Shown here: one piece after another, positions 54,761-64,000 of the stretch | Position numbering within the stretch: the stretch's first letter is position 1 | Layout: every line of letters begins with the position of its first letter | Made by a program: the position numbers and the translations under genes | The notes under the pieces: generated by a model | Databases searched by the model: none | What the model saw: the letters and a program-made list of their open reading frames with translations, nothing else | Told to the model about the DNA's origin: nothing | Assembly: GCA_004369045.1 (NCBI GenBank) | Contig: ML213526.1 | Coordinates: forward strand, 192,382-256,381 | Direction: 5' to 3' | From: Heliocybe sulcata | Taxonomy: Eukaryota > Basidiomycota > Agaricomycetes > Gloeophyllales > Gloeophyllaceae | DNA: 64,000 bases

Positions 54761-57675
54761 GTCGGATGAGATAAAGGTAAAGCTTATGAGGAAGAATTAT
54801 GCAGCGGGCTGTGGCAGCTGTGGATCTGAGTAACGGCATAGCTGTTAAGGCCACGAGCTTTTATAGAGAGCCGGTCGTGCCACAGGCCACACGCGTCCCG
54901 GGCGTGTCTCCGCAGAAGGCCATTGTTCCTCCAGCCCGGGAAACGTTGAAACGTAGGCCACGTCAATAATCTTGTTGCAGGTTTTTTTTTGGCATGGCAC
55001 TTGGACCCACAAGGGTCAGCAAACAGCTGCACGACAACAATGTGTTGATCCGACTAACCGAGTATGGTATGCCACCGCGACGGACATGGGAGAGCCCGGC
55101 AAATGGACCCTGCACTTTGACCGGGCGTGGCATCCATCTGGTGGCATAGGGGCGTCTCGCCACAGTGGCACTTTCTCCATGGCAACTATTGTTCGCGAAG
55201 CCGTGCGGCAGCCAAAGCGCTCTTGTCTCGGGCCAATGTCTCAGGCGGGACCAATAGCCTGCCTTGGTGTACAAAATTAAATATCTCAGCATGCCACTCG
55301 TTTTCTATATTACCAGAGAGCCGCGCGGATGCGTTTTTGGCCCATAATCGCACACCATTACGACGGGCTATCGACAAAGTCTGTGTTCTTCACCTCACTC
55401 CCGACTATCTTGAAGTAATGGGTGGTTCTGCAAATCATGCGCTCGTCTCTTCTTCGGGATCACCCATGCAACCTCTGGGTCAGTGGCATGCCACTGGACT
55501 TTGAATCAATCCGTGTGCAGCCCATATGCTACTTACAGCAGACTTCAGAGGTAAGCTAAATGCGTTTTATTACTGGTCATTACTCACGATCTGCAAGAGG
55601 ATGCGGTCAGCGTCGCCACGGCCACGACGCGACTTCTTGATACCGTGTAGAGGCCAAAGCTACTTGTTTGCTTGACGCTTGTATATACCGTTGGAGAGAA
55701 GGCTCACGGTTAAATGCGGAGTTCCAGGCTTTGGGTCATGGTGAGCATGCGATGAGTTGTGACGCGTCGAAGACGCGTAGCAGACACGTGACACATAAAC
55801 CTCGGCTTTCCCCGAACCACAGTCACCCACACGCCACAAATTCCACGTCCCATCATCAGCTATCATCGACGCCTCAGCGACAACGGTTCCACTATCACTT
55901 TCTAAACGCCGGACAAGCCCCGTCTGACTTGGGGATCGACATGATTGGCAGTGTATCTTGTCAAAACGATGGAGCTCCGGTGTCGCCTGACCTGCTATCG
56001 GGAATGAGAGGCCTCTACGGAACGAGCGTCGAGCACGGGACCTATGATTATCTGCGGGTCTCAGGATGCTTTTCTCGTACGGCACCGTGGCACTGTCTCG
56101 AGTATACCGCACACTGCGCTTGGGGTCTGGTTATTGGAAGCCGTATCCTCCAGTTACTGGCAATTTGGTAACTCTGTGCCGCGTGCGTATACCTCAGGTT
56201 CCTGACTTCCTATACAATCGACTCGCTTGCACCGCTTTGTCGGAGAACTGGACTTCCTGGCTCGATCTGACCTTCTGCTCCGGACTTTGGAAGCTTTTCG
56301 TGAAGTTAAGCTTGACGTCCGGACCGGCGAGCGGGGGAGATTTCTCGGATGGAATTCCCCTGGCATGCTGAGGGATGTCGGGGCCACAGCGCCACCAGTA
56401 TATTGCTTGCGGCGAAGGAGCTCGAGCCTCGACTCCTGACTGCCTCCGAATTATGAGCGACATCGAGATGATGATCAAGGGCTAGCCTCTGAGTCCAACT
56501 TCGATGCTCGCGGGGGCATTGCGAGGAAGAGAGAAGATGACCTGTCAGTTAACTCAGGCACTGGACGCGATTGAAGACGATAATGTCAACTGCGAATGGA
56601 AGGTATGATCCCAGCCCGGATGTCGACATAATCGGATTGGCCCTAGCAGATTATCAGCCTGGTTCAAGGACACGACCAGCTACACATGTCCTTGAGCTCG
56701 TATACACGATCACGCTTCTTACCCAACGTCGCGCGTACTGCTTCCTATCGGGCGTTTCTCCAACCGTTATCGACTCAACCTGCAGGTACGTGCGATAGCG
56801 ACGTAGCAGGCCTGGTCCAGTTTCATTGTATTGCATACTCATGTGCGCTGCAGATTATACACAGTGATCCTGCGCTCCTGCTTCCGAGCAGCAACGGTAC
56901 ACACAGCTGTTGGTTCTATCGGAAGTATCAAGAGCGCGCTGGGACCCTTGACGTTTTCAGGCCATTCCCTCTGTTCAGGAAACCCGCCTATTTTCAGAAT
57001 AGTGGCGTGGGGTGTAAATCGCACTATGACATATGGGATACAGGATAGCAACAGATCTCCGAGTGGCGAGAACATTGTATGAACGTGCGTATTGCCCCGC
57101 GTGGATCTATAAGCGTCTACGAAGCCCTCTGTTATAGCAGATATGAAGCATTGAAGAGAGTGTTCCGCCCGTCCTAGTTCCGACCTGGTTATAAAGAGGA
57201 ATACACGAGCTGAATTGGCGCGGAAGTGGTATTGTTGACAGTCTGTGTCGAAGCAGCCCTGACATTTCATCACGAGGTAGTTTCGGTTCCCGATCTGTGT
57301 GGAACTTGAAGAGACTTCGTATCTTCCCATCGGATCCGTAAGCGCGCCACCGGTAGGGTGCAAACCCTCTGCAACGTCGAGCAGTTTGCAAATCTATGAC
57401 GGAAAAATAACAAAATATTTTGAACCTGCAACATTTGTATCTCAAGGTCGTCTCAAGGTCGTCGGTGCGCCAAGATTGAACGGCAGCCAAGGCGTCCTCG
57501 TCGGATGAGCTCGGATGGAGAGTCATTCCGAGGTGACTTACATAAGCAATAAGCTGTCCGAGGGTGCCGGCCGTGTAGCTTTATCATAACTCTTTCTTCC
57601 TCCGCTGCCGTGCCAGCGTATATATTAGGGTGCCCCTCCTTCCTTCCTTTAGCCCGCCTCTCTTTCCTGACGGCA
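54761..57675. other. Long region without an assigned gene
   Basis: About 2.9 kb. Overlapping frames on both strands (for example 55668-56171 plus and 55660-56112 minus) cannot both be real and show no family motif. A plus-strand stretch at 56227-56439 (FVGELDFLARSDLLLRTLE) and the first 30 codons of a minus-strand frame from 57526 look more coding-like and may be exons of unassigned genes. Confidence 0.35.
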
Positions 57676-59237
57676 ATGTATACCCCTCGTATCAGCATGG
57701 ATGCTGTCCTGGACGACAAGTTGTACATCGGCAAGTGAGTAGTGGCTGTGGCGTTGAAGTTGCGTTGTGGCGTGGAGGCTGACCGTGTCGCGCGCTGCAG
57801 CTTGGCGGCGGCGAAATCGCTCGCGGACCACCCAGAGCTCGGTATCACGCATATCCTTTCCGTATGCCCCGAATACCCATCGCAGGGCGCCCACCATCTC
57901 TGCATACCGGTGCAGGACACAGAGTACGAGGATCTTCTCATTCATCTGCCCGAGGCGTGTCGATTCATTCAGACCGCCTTGGACGCAGGTGGTAAGGTCC
58001 TTGTACACTGCGTCATGGGAATATCCAGAAGCGTAACCGCCGTGTGCGCGTTCCGTGAGTATTGACGGTCTTAGCAGTCATTAATCCCCGCCGCTTATGT
58101 CAATATGATGGTTCTTATCATACAGTCATGGTGACTCGGCACATGTCATCGACAGATGCCCTGTCCTATGTGAAAAGATGTGAGTGAGAGCCAATTGCGT
58201 CTCTCTGGATGTAGACCGACGACGATCCGGAACCGGCTCCAGGTCGGCCCCAGATTCACCCTAATTACGGGTTTATAAAACAACTCAAGGTCTTCGAGGA
58301 GACTGGCTATCAGCCTTCGCCCACGAATAGCACCTATATCTCCTGGAAGCGGAGACAAGCACAAGACGTCACGAGCTACCTTAATGCCGTTCACGACACG
58401 ATATCCATTATACCCGATAAACTCTACATTAGCAGGTACGTGCCGGACTGTGAGCCTCGTTCGTACCTTTTTGAGCGATTTCCGTTACTGTATCATGTGC
58501 AGTGAATTCCCCGACGACCCGACGCAAGCGCAATCGCTGCTCTTAGACATGGGCATGACCCACGTCCTCACGACACGCTCCCGAGAAATCTCCCAAAAAG
58601 TAATCTCACCAGCGTCAGGTGTCCAATTAACCCATCTCGATGCTACCGGCTCGCGTCCGGAGAGCCTACTTCTATCGCTTGCTAATGCTTGCAACTATAT
58701 CCGCGACGCCATCGGGAATGGCGGTCAGGTACTTGTATACTCATCCGCGGAGTGGAAAGCTGCGGTAATCGTCTGCGCATATCGTGCGTGCTCCGTCTAC
58801 AGTCTCCTATGCACTCCATCTAACGTGATTACACCTATCAGTCATGTCCTCTCGCCGCGTCTCCCCAAGCCAGGCTACATCTGCGCTTGAGAATGGTACG
58901 TCTGTTCCTGATCTCGTCGCTTCTCACGGCTAACGACATTACAGCGCTTCCTCTCTTCAACCGCACGCGCAATTTCTCCAAACAGCTGGAGCTGTTCGCA
59001 GCTTGCTCTTACCGCCCCACGCCCGACCACCCCGCCATGAAGGCGTACCTGAAAGAAACCGGCGGGCACAAGCACGCCTCGCTCGCCGTGGACGCGTCCA
59101 CTGCGAAAGCGGGTGCTGCTGCGATCAGCGCCATTGCGACGGAGATATTGGGCGGCCACGGGCTCGATGCGGCTGCCTTCAACCAGACTATGGCGAGTAT
59201 CCAGCAAAGCAGGGGCGCGATCATAAGCCACGGATAG
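57676..59237 (+). CDS. Tandem dual-specificity phosphatase with inactive second domain
   Basis: Seven exons (57676-57734, 57801-58054, 58126-58179, 58243-58435, 58503-58783, 58842-58895, 58945-59237) give 395 aa. Domain 1 starts at LDDKLYIGNLAAAK, has the catalytic loop VHCVMGISRSV (Cys plus Arg of HCx5R), and closes with RPQIHPNYGFIKQL, as in dual-specificity phosphatases. Domain 2 starts at IIPDKLYISSEFPD and is homologous, but at the loop it reads VYSSAEWKAAV: both His and Cys are replaced. Each domain is split by an intron at the same place, after VCAF or VCAY. So an ancestral gene was duplicated within itself and the second half became a pseudophosphatase. A C-terminal tail (ALPLFNRTRNFSKQLELF) follows, unlike known domains. 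Confidence 0.82.
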
Positions 59238-59670
59238 GGAAGACGCTCGGTTGTTCTGTGATTCGAGTTGATGGTGGTAACTTAATGGAGCGGCGCTGGT
59301 AGCCGTGTTAATGTGGAATAGTCGCTTTCTTGTCTCCTGGGGACGACGCTGTGTATTTACTGGGACAATCTCTTCAGGCTCCGTCGGGTCATTTGACATT
59401 TCGAGTTAGCTATGTAGGCGTCACAAGACACTTTAGATACTCACGAGTATTAATTCAGGCCAATGACGTCTCCCGTCGTAACCGATCGATCGATGCTGCA
59501 CCGGAGTATCCTTGGAAGAAGAGCGTCACTGCGAGGCTTGGAATAGAGGATACACTTTAATCTCGGAAGATACCTGTCAGTTGTCGTATTAATATGCAAC
59601 TGCTACACCATCTCACAGACTTTCAAGGTTGCCGACCATGGGTCTTGAATATTGAGTATTTGAATCGCAG
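59238..59670. other. Intergenic region, possible upstream exons of the next gene
   Basis: About 430 bp. The following coding exon begins at an acceptor (59670), so at least one exon should lie here. An ATG at 59464 (MTSPVVTDRS) is a candidate but its junction is unclear. Confidence 0.3.
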
Positions 59671-60096
59671 TCGCTCTACGCCATCCTTCAACCTCGAGCT
59701 CTAGGCAACGCCCAGTGGAACTGGGCGTTTTCCCTGCTGGACCGGACCACCTACGAAAATCCGGACAAGAAACGGGGATACGATACGCAGGAAGAGGAAT
59801 CGGACAAGACCCTTTCCGACCGCGGCGTATTGGCCATGAAGCTGGCCGACCTGTCCGCTGTCGGGACATACCCCGAGATCGTCGAGAGCATTAGCGCTGT
59901 TCTCGAGTCGGTGCCGGTACCGGAGGACCCTCCTCAGAGGGACGAGTTCTTCAGTCGGATTTGGTTCTTGAATGCAGTGGCGGCTCTGCACGAGGCTGGG
60001 CATTTGCAGTGCAAGACAGTCAATAGGTTGGAGAAGAAAATCATACAGCAGGATTTCCTAGCGACGGGAATCACTCGTATCACACCAAAGAGATGA
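59671..60096 (+). CDS. Terminal exon of an unrecognised gene
   Basis: Acceptor AATCGCAG at 59670 opens a 141-codon frame to TGA 60096. The text is coding-like: SLYAILQPRALGNAQWNWAF, DRTTYENPDKKRGYDT, GVLAMKLADLSAVGTYPEIVE and AVAALHEAGHLQCKTVNRLEKK. It looks like a helical domain. The start of the gene and its family are unknown. The next gene, a beta-glucosidase, converges on it with a gap of about 155 bp. Confidence 0.45.
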   Translation, partial: SLYAILQPRALGNAQWNWAFSLLDRTTYENPDKKRGYDTQEEESDKTLSDRGVLAMKLADLSAVGTYPEIVESISAVLESVPVPEDPPQRDEFFSRIWFLNAVAALHEAGHLQCKTVNRLEKKIIQQDFLATGITRITPKR

Positions 60097-60252
60097 CCGT
60101 TGTAACATCGCAGCATTGCTCACGAGCAAGACCTAACTCCATTGATATTTCTCGAGAAATGAGCATTGCGATTTCAGAAGGCTCGCTAAATGAGTATGCC
60201 GAACCTACGGCAAGCTCATCGACCGAACGTCGAGAAAGGGGGATACAGTGTC

Positions 60253-63200
60253 TCAGGCTGGTATCGTACCGTACAGACGACCATCCCGGCTGCTCGCGCC
60301 CACCGTGAAAGTGATCGTGCCATTGGGCTTGACCCATCCTTGCGCTACGACATCCCAGATTGACAGGTCGTATCGATTGAGGGTGATGGTGGCTGTCTGA
60401 GTTTCACCGGGCGCCAAGTTCAAGTTTGTGAACCCCTTCAGCACGGAAGGAGGTTCCGCCGCTGAAGCAGGGAAGTGCACATAGAGCTGGGGTATCTATA
60501 ACGGGATATAAGCCCACGGCGACGAATGCATGATCAGATCATTCACCTCGCCGCCATAGTAGGATCCGGTGTTAGTCACTTGGAAGGATACGACGTATAA
60601 AGGAGTGTGTAGCCTGTTTGGAACGTCAGGCAAATATACCATACTATAGAGGCATACTGACCACAGCGCGGTAGTAGACCCGATGCCTAATGGGTTCGGC
60701 AGCCCAGCCTCCCAATTGCTCATCAGTTCCGTGTCGTACGAGTCGTAATTGGGGACCGCCGAGATACTCAAGTTAGAGTACTCGAAGGTGGTGTAGCTCA
60801 TCCCGAAGCCAAACTCGTATCTGGGAGTGATGTCCATGGCATCGAACCACCTATAGTCTATGAATAATCTGAAAATAAGACACTGTTAGCCGTTTCCGCC
60901 TGCAGCATAGTATAGGCGCATACCCTTGAGTGTAGTTGATGCTCAATATATCCTGCGGGTAACCACCCAAGACTAGTTGGGACGGGTAGTCGGAAGCATT
61001 CCGAGCGATTGTGTAGGGAAGTCTGCCAGATGGGGTCCATGCACCGTACAGGATGTCCACCAGAGAGTTGCCAACCTCTTGTCCAGGTATACCAGCCCAC
61101 AACACCTGCGCGAATATTGTTGGGAGCCAGATTGCGACAATGACCATATTGACATACCGCAGTAATATTAGGATGGTCAATCCAAGGCTCAATGATAAGA
61201 GGCCCTACGCTGTGGGTGACAACGATGGTATTGTTGTTGTTCGCGGCCACAGTAAGGATCAGCTCATCACCTCCATGCCAGGCCGTCAAGTTTCTCCTGT
61301 AGCTGAACGTCAGAGTGCGAACTGTACAACGAGTTTTGCACCTTGCCTGTCGCCTTCATTCCCGTCAACGTCGATGTAGCCCTCACCAGAGTCGGAGTTG
61401 ACGAATACGATGGCAAGTTGCTGACCAGTGACTGCCGCTGCGACACCTGCGTAGTCAAAATCTTCGAGGAACCAGGATACGAGAGTGTGGTCCAGTCGCG
61501 CTCGAGCTTGGATAGCCTCCAATGGCTGTCAAGAAGTCAATGCACTGCCACAGCATGCAAATTTTGACCGAGACGTACGGATATCAGCCAGGGGAAGTTG
61601 TCCGAGCTGAGAGGAGACCTATCTAAGCAGGGACCAATGGCGTAATGGAGAGATAGCTCACCCTGAACCCCAGCCCATGGCCAAAACTCCATCATCTCCG
61701 CCGCGATCAGCATAACCGTTCGGTCCGCGCAGATCAGGTCCAGCATCAGAGCCTATGTTCATTCTTATTGCACGCTCTGACAAAGAGACTTGAAACGGGA
61801 CGCACCAACCATCACCAAACTCCTGATGCCCTGCAGCGGCAGCGCATTTTCGACGTTCTTGAGAAGAATAGTACTGGCGGCACCAATTTCTCGCACGATT
61901 GTGTAGTGGTCGTCCTAGGAAACGGACATGACCACTACCCTGCACTTGAGAAATGGTAAGACCTCACCATAACGTCGACATGCGAATTTGTCGCCGGATC
62001 CGTGATATTGAACGCATTGAAGTTGGTTGGAGGGAACGTAGGAGAGTCTTGCCCGAGTAAATACCACCCGGCGATAATGCGAGTAGCCATATCGTTCAGC
62101 CTGTCCATGGAGATTGTGCCGTTCTCGACAAATGCCGTGAGGCTGCCTCCAAAATACGAAGAGTTTGTGCCAAAGTTGGTGTCGCCCGGTTGGGTCATCT
62201 GATGAGGAACAGCAGATAAGTAGGAGCATATACAGGTAAAATGATAGAATACGAACATCAAGTCCAGCGGTTGCACCCATGGTGGAATGAGTCGCTGCCC
62301 AGTCCGACATGACATCTGGTATTTGATATATCCCTCAGTCGGGAAAATTGCAAGGCACGGTAGACGTACATCCTTGGAAACCAAACTCCATCTTCAGTAT
62401 CTGGTTGAGCGTCTTGTCGTTCTCGCATGCGTAAGTGCCGTTGATGAGGTCTAATCGCAAGGCCAGGTATGTCATCTGCTATAGCATATTGCGAAATGAA
62501 GACTCACCGTAGCTACACATTACACTGGCAACTCCGGCCATGACGCTCCGCATGAACGGATGCGCATATATCTCATGCTCTGTGCGATCGTCCACAGTGT
62601 TGGACTCCTGCGTACGGTCAAATTCTTGCTCGCTGCGCTCTCGTTAACCGGAACACTGGGAGCCTCATAGAAGATTTCCTACTTGTTAATGTAATGCTTT
62701 GCGCAGCCTTGCACTCCCCCTTGTTGCATTCCTAGGATTGTCTCGTATGCAGCCTCACCGGCAAGAAACGGGTCGCCACCAAAGCCTTCCCAGTTCCTTC
62801 CACCTACAACAGACAATTTTCAGTGGGATGTTTGTCACACAAGTATTCTAACGACGCGCCTTGTGCGTTCTTCCCCATATTCATCATAGGCCCCAGCTGG
62901 ACATTTACTCCTTTTCCAACGAATTCTTGACCCATGTAGAGGCCACGAAGGCGCATCATGGCACGGTTCCAGCTAGACGGCATGTCAGGAACATACGTAC
63001 TTGCAGTGGCCGCTGACAGACTCACGTCGCGGCGGTATTGATGCCGGCGGGGAACGCAGTCACAAAGTCCGCGTATCGTACACCAAGGGGAGAGTCCTGA
63101 TCACCAGAGCGTATTAGACAGAATCACAGATATATCGCCACATTTCATACCATGAGACAGAGGCCTGGCCAGCCTCGGCCGTCGATCGGGTACACAGGTG

Positions 63201-63612
63201 CGATGTTGCCGACACATCTTGTGGTAGGGTATACTCCGGTGGTCACATTGACTTTCTCTTCCAAAGTGAAGTTGGCGACCTACGGAGAAAGATCTGAATA
63301 ACAATGAGCCGGCGCTGATGATACACTTACCTTTGCTGCAGCCTTCTGCAACGCAATCTCCCAAGCCGGACCAAAGTCCGGGACCACCTGCGGATCGGGA
63401 CTAACGGGCGGTGGATTGCTGGGGACGGCACTGGGAAATATTCCGGGGATAGGTGGGGGATCGCTAGGAGTGGGGATGGGCGTGAAAGCAACAGGCGACA
63501 CCGGGATGGTGTAGTATGTGGATAACGTCGGAGGAGCCGGATAGGACGCATTGACCTGTGCCACAGCAAGGGCAGGAAGCAGAGAGATGAGTGCTGCGAA
63601 CACAGACAGCAT
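60253..63612 (-). CDS. Secreted GH3 beta-glucosidase
   Basis: It splits cello-oligosaccharides and other beta-glucosides outside the cell, the last step of cellulose breakdown. ATG 63612 gives a signal peptide ([19 protein letters not shown]), then a Pro-rich linker. Exons traced include 63612-63331, 63279-63151, 63096 onward, 62972-62860, 62803-62683 and 62632-62508, and more follow. GH3 motifs appear in order: [112 protein letters not shown] (catalytic Asp), [16 protein letters not shown] and [19 protein letters not shown]. The C-terminus ends in a fibronectin-III-like domain ([29 protein letters not shown]-type strand). One intron (62859-62804) starts with GC. Expected length is about 850 aa. 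Family certain. Confidence 0.92.
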
Positions 63613-64000
63613 GTTGACTAGCCTCCTATGGAGCGGTTGGACGAGGCAGGGTCGACAAGCACCTCTTCAAGGGTGTACGGCCCTTGCGATCTTCCGCTGC
63701 TAGACAGCTGCAGGAGAACACACCTATATAAGCCATGGAGCGCGATCGTCCCTACCGAACCTGAGTAGTTTCTCAGCTAAAATCATACTGCTCCGATCAA
63801 GGCAGACGAGCTGTGAGCATTGTATACCCCAAGACGCGGAATAGCGAGTCGAATAGCGAGTCAAAAATAAAACACAACCTATCAGAACTACGGCATCTCA
63901 CGATGCCGCCGAAAGAACTCGTGTCGTGGGTCATGGGGTAGGATATCTGCCGGAGAGAATGTTATTGAAAGCTGAGAATTAGAAGACCAGGCCAAGCCCT
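63613..64000 (-). promoter_or_regulatory. Beta-glucosidase promoter
   Basis: Upstream of the GH3 start. A TATATA element at 63725-63730 (minus strand CTTATATAGG) lies about 113 bp before the ATG. No gene is visible between it and the window end. Confidence 0.4.

Noticed and set aside
55660-56171. Overlapping long frames on both strands
   Set aside because: No family motif, no consistent splice sites, and the two strands exclude one another.

Overview
The window looks like nuclear DNA of a filamentous basidiomycete, most likely an Agaricomycete (mushroom or polypore). Genes are dense and cut by many short introns, mostly about 48-70 nt with GT..AG ends. It encodes eukaryotic cytosolic and mitochondrial ribosomal proteins, a CON-6 conidiation-type protein, a secreted GH3 beta-glucosidase, and several copies of the FunK1 kinase family, which is expanded in mushroom-forming fungi. 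I saw no CRISPR array, bacterial operon or recognisable retroelement.

Layout. Bases 1-31 kb are housekeeping-type: a methionine aminopeptidase (cut by the left edge), a HAM1-like protein, a 19-exon ABCC transporter, a GRDP-like protein, an alpha/beta hydrolase, a long low-complexity protein, an arrestin-like protein, an unassigned acidic/basic protein, RPS12, a TMEM135-like membrane protein, a small membrane protein, CON-6 and mitochondrial ribosomal protein uL13m. Bases 31.8-49 kb are an accessory region made of two copies of one two-gene FunK1 module, separated by about 4.3 kb of unassigned sequence. Bases 49-64 kb return to ordinary genes: a small cupin, two identical convergent tRNA-Glu genes, a putative mitochondrial low-complexity protein, TMA22/DENR, an orphan protein, a tandem dual-specificity phosphatase with a dead second domain, an orphan exon, and a GH3 beta-glucosidase.

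The most interesting part is the FunK1 region. Each module holds a shortened FunK1 derivative followed by a full-length FunK1 gene. Both shortened genes splice in phase into complete proteins, yet both lack the catalytic HRD region. One keeps only the activation segment and C-lobe. The other keeps the intron positions of the kinase exon but has unrelated residues in place of HRD. The full-length copy in module 2 looks intact. The one in module 1 has lost part of the catalytic domain and now reads through an old intron. All four promoters carry a CACGTG box about 177-205 bp before the start codon. This suggests a locally evolving set of active, damaged and pseudokinase genes that may share regulation.

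Exon boundaries were worked out by hand from GT/AG sites, reading phase and family conservation. For every gene with a stated total length the coding exons sum to a multiple of three. No database search was run, so family names rest on recognised motifs.
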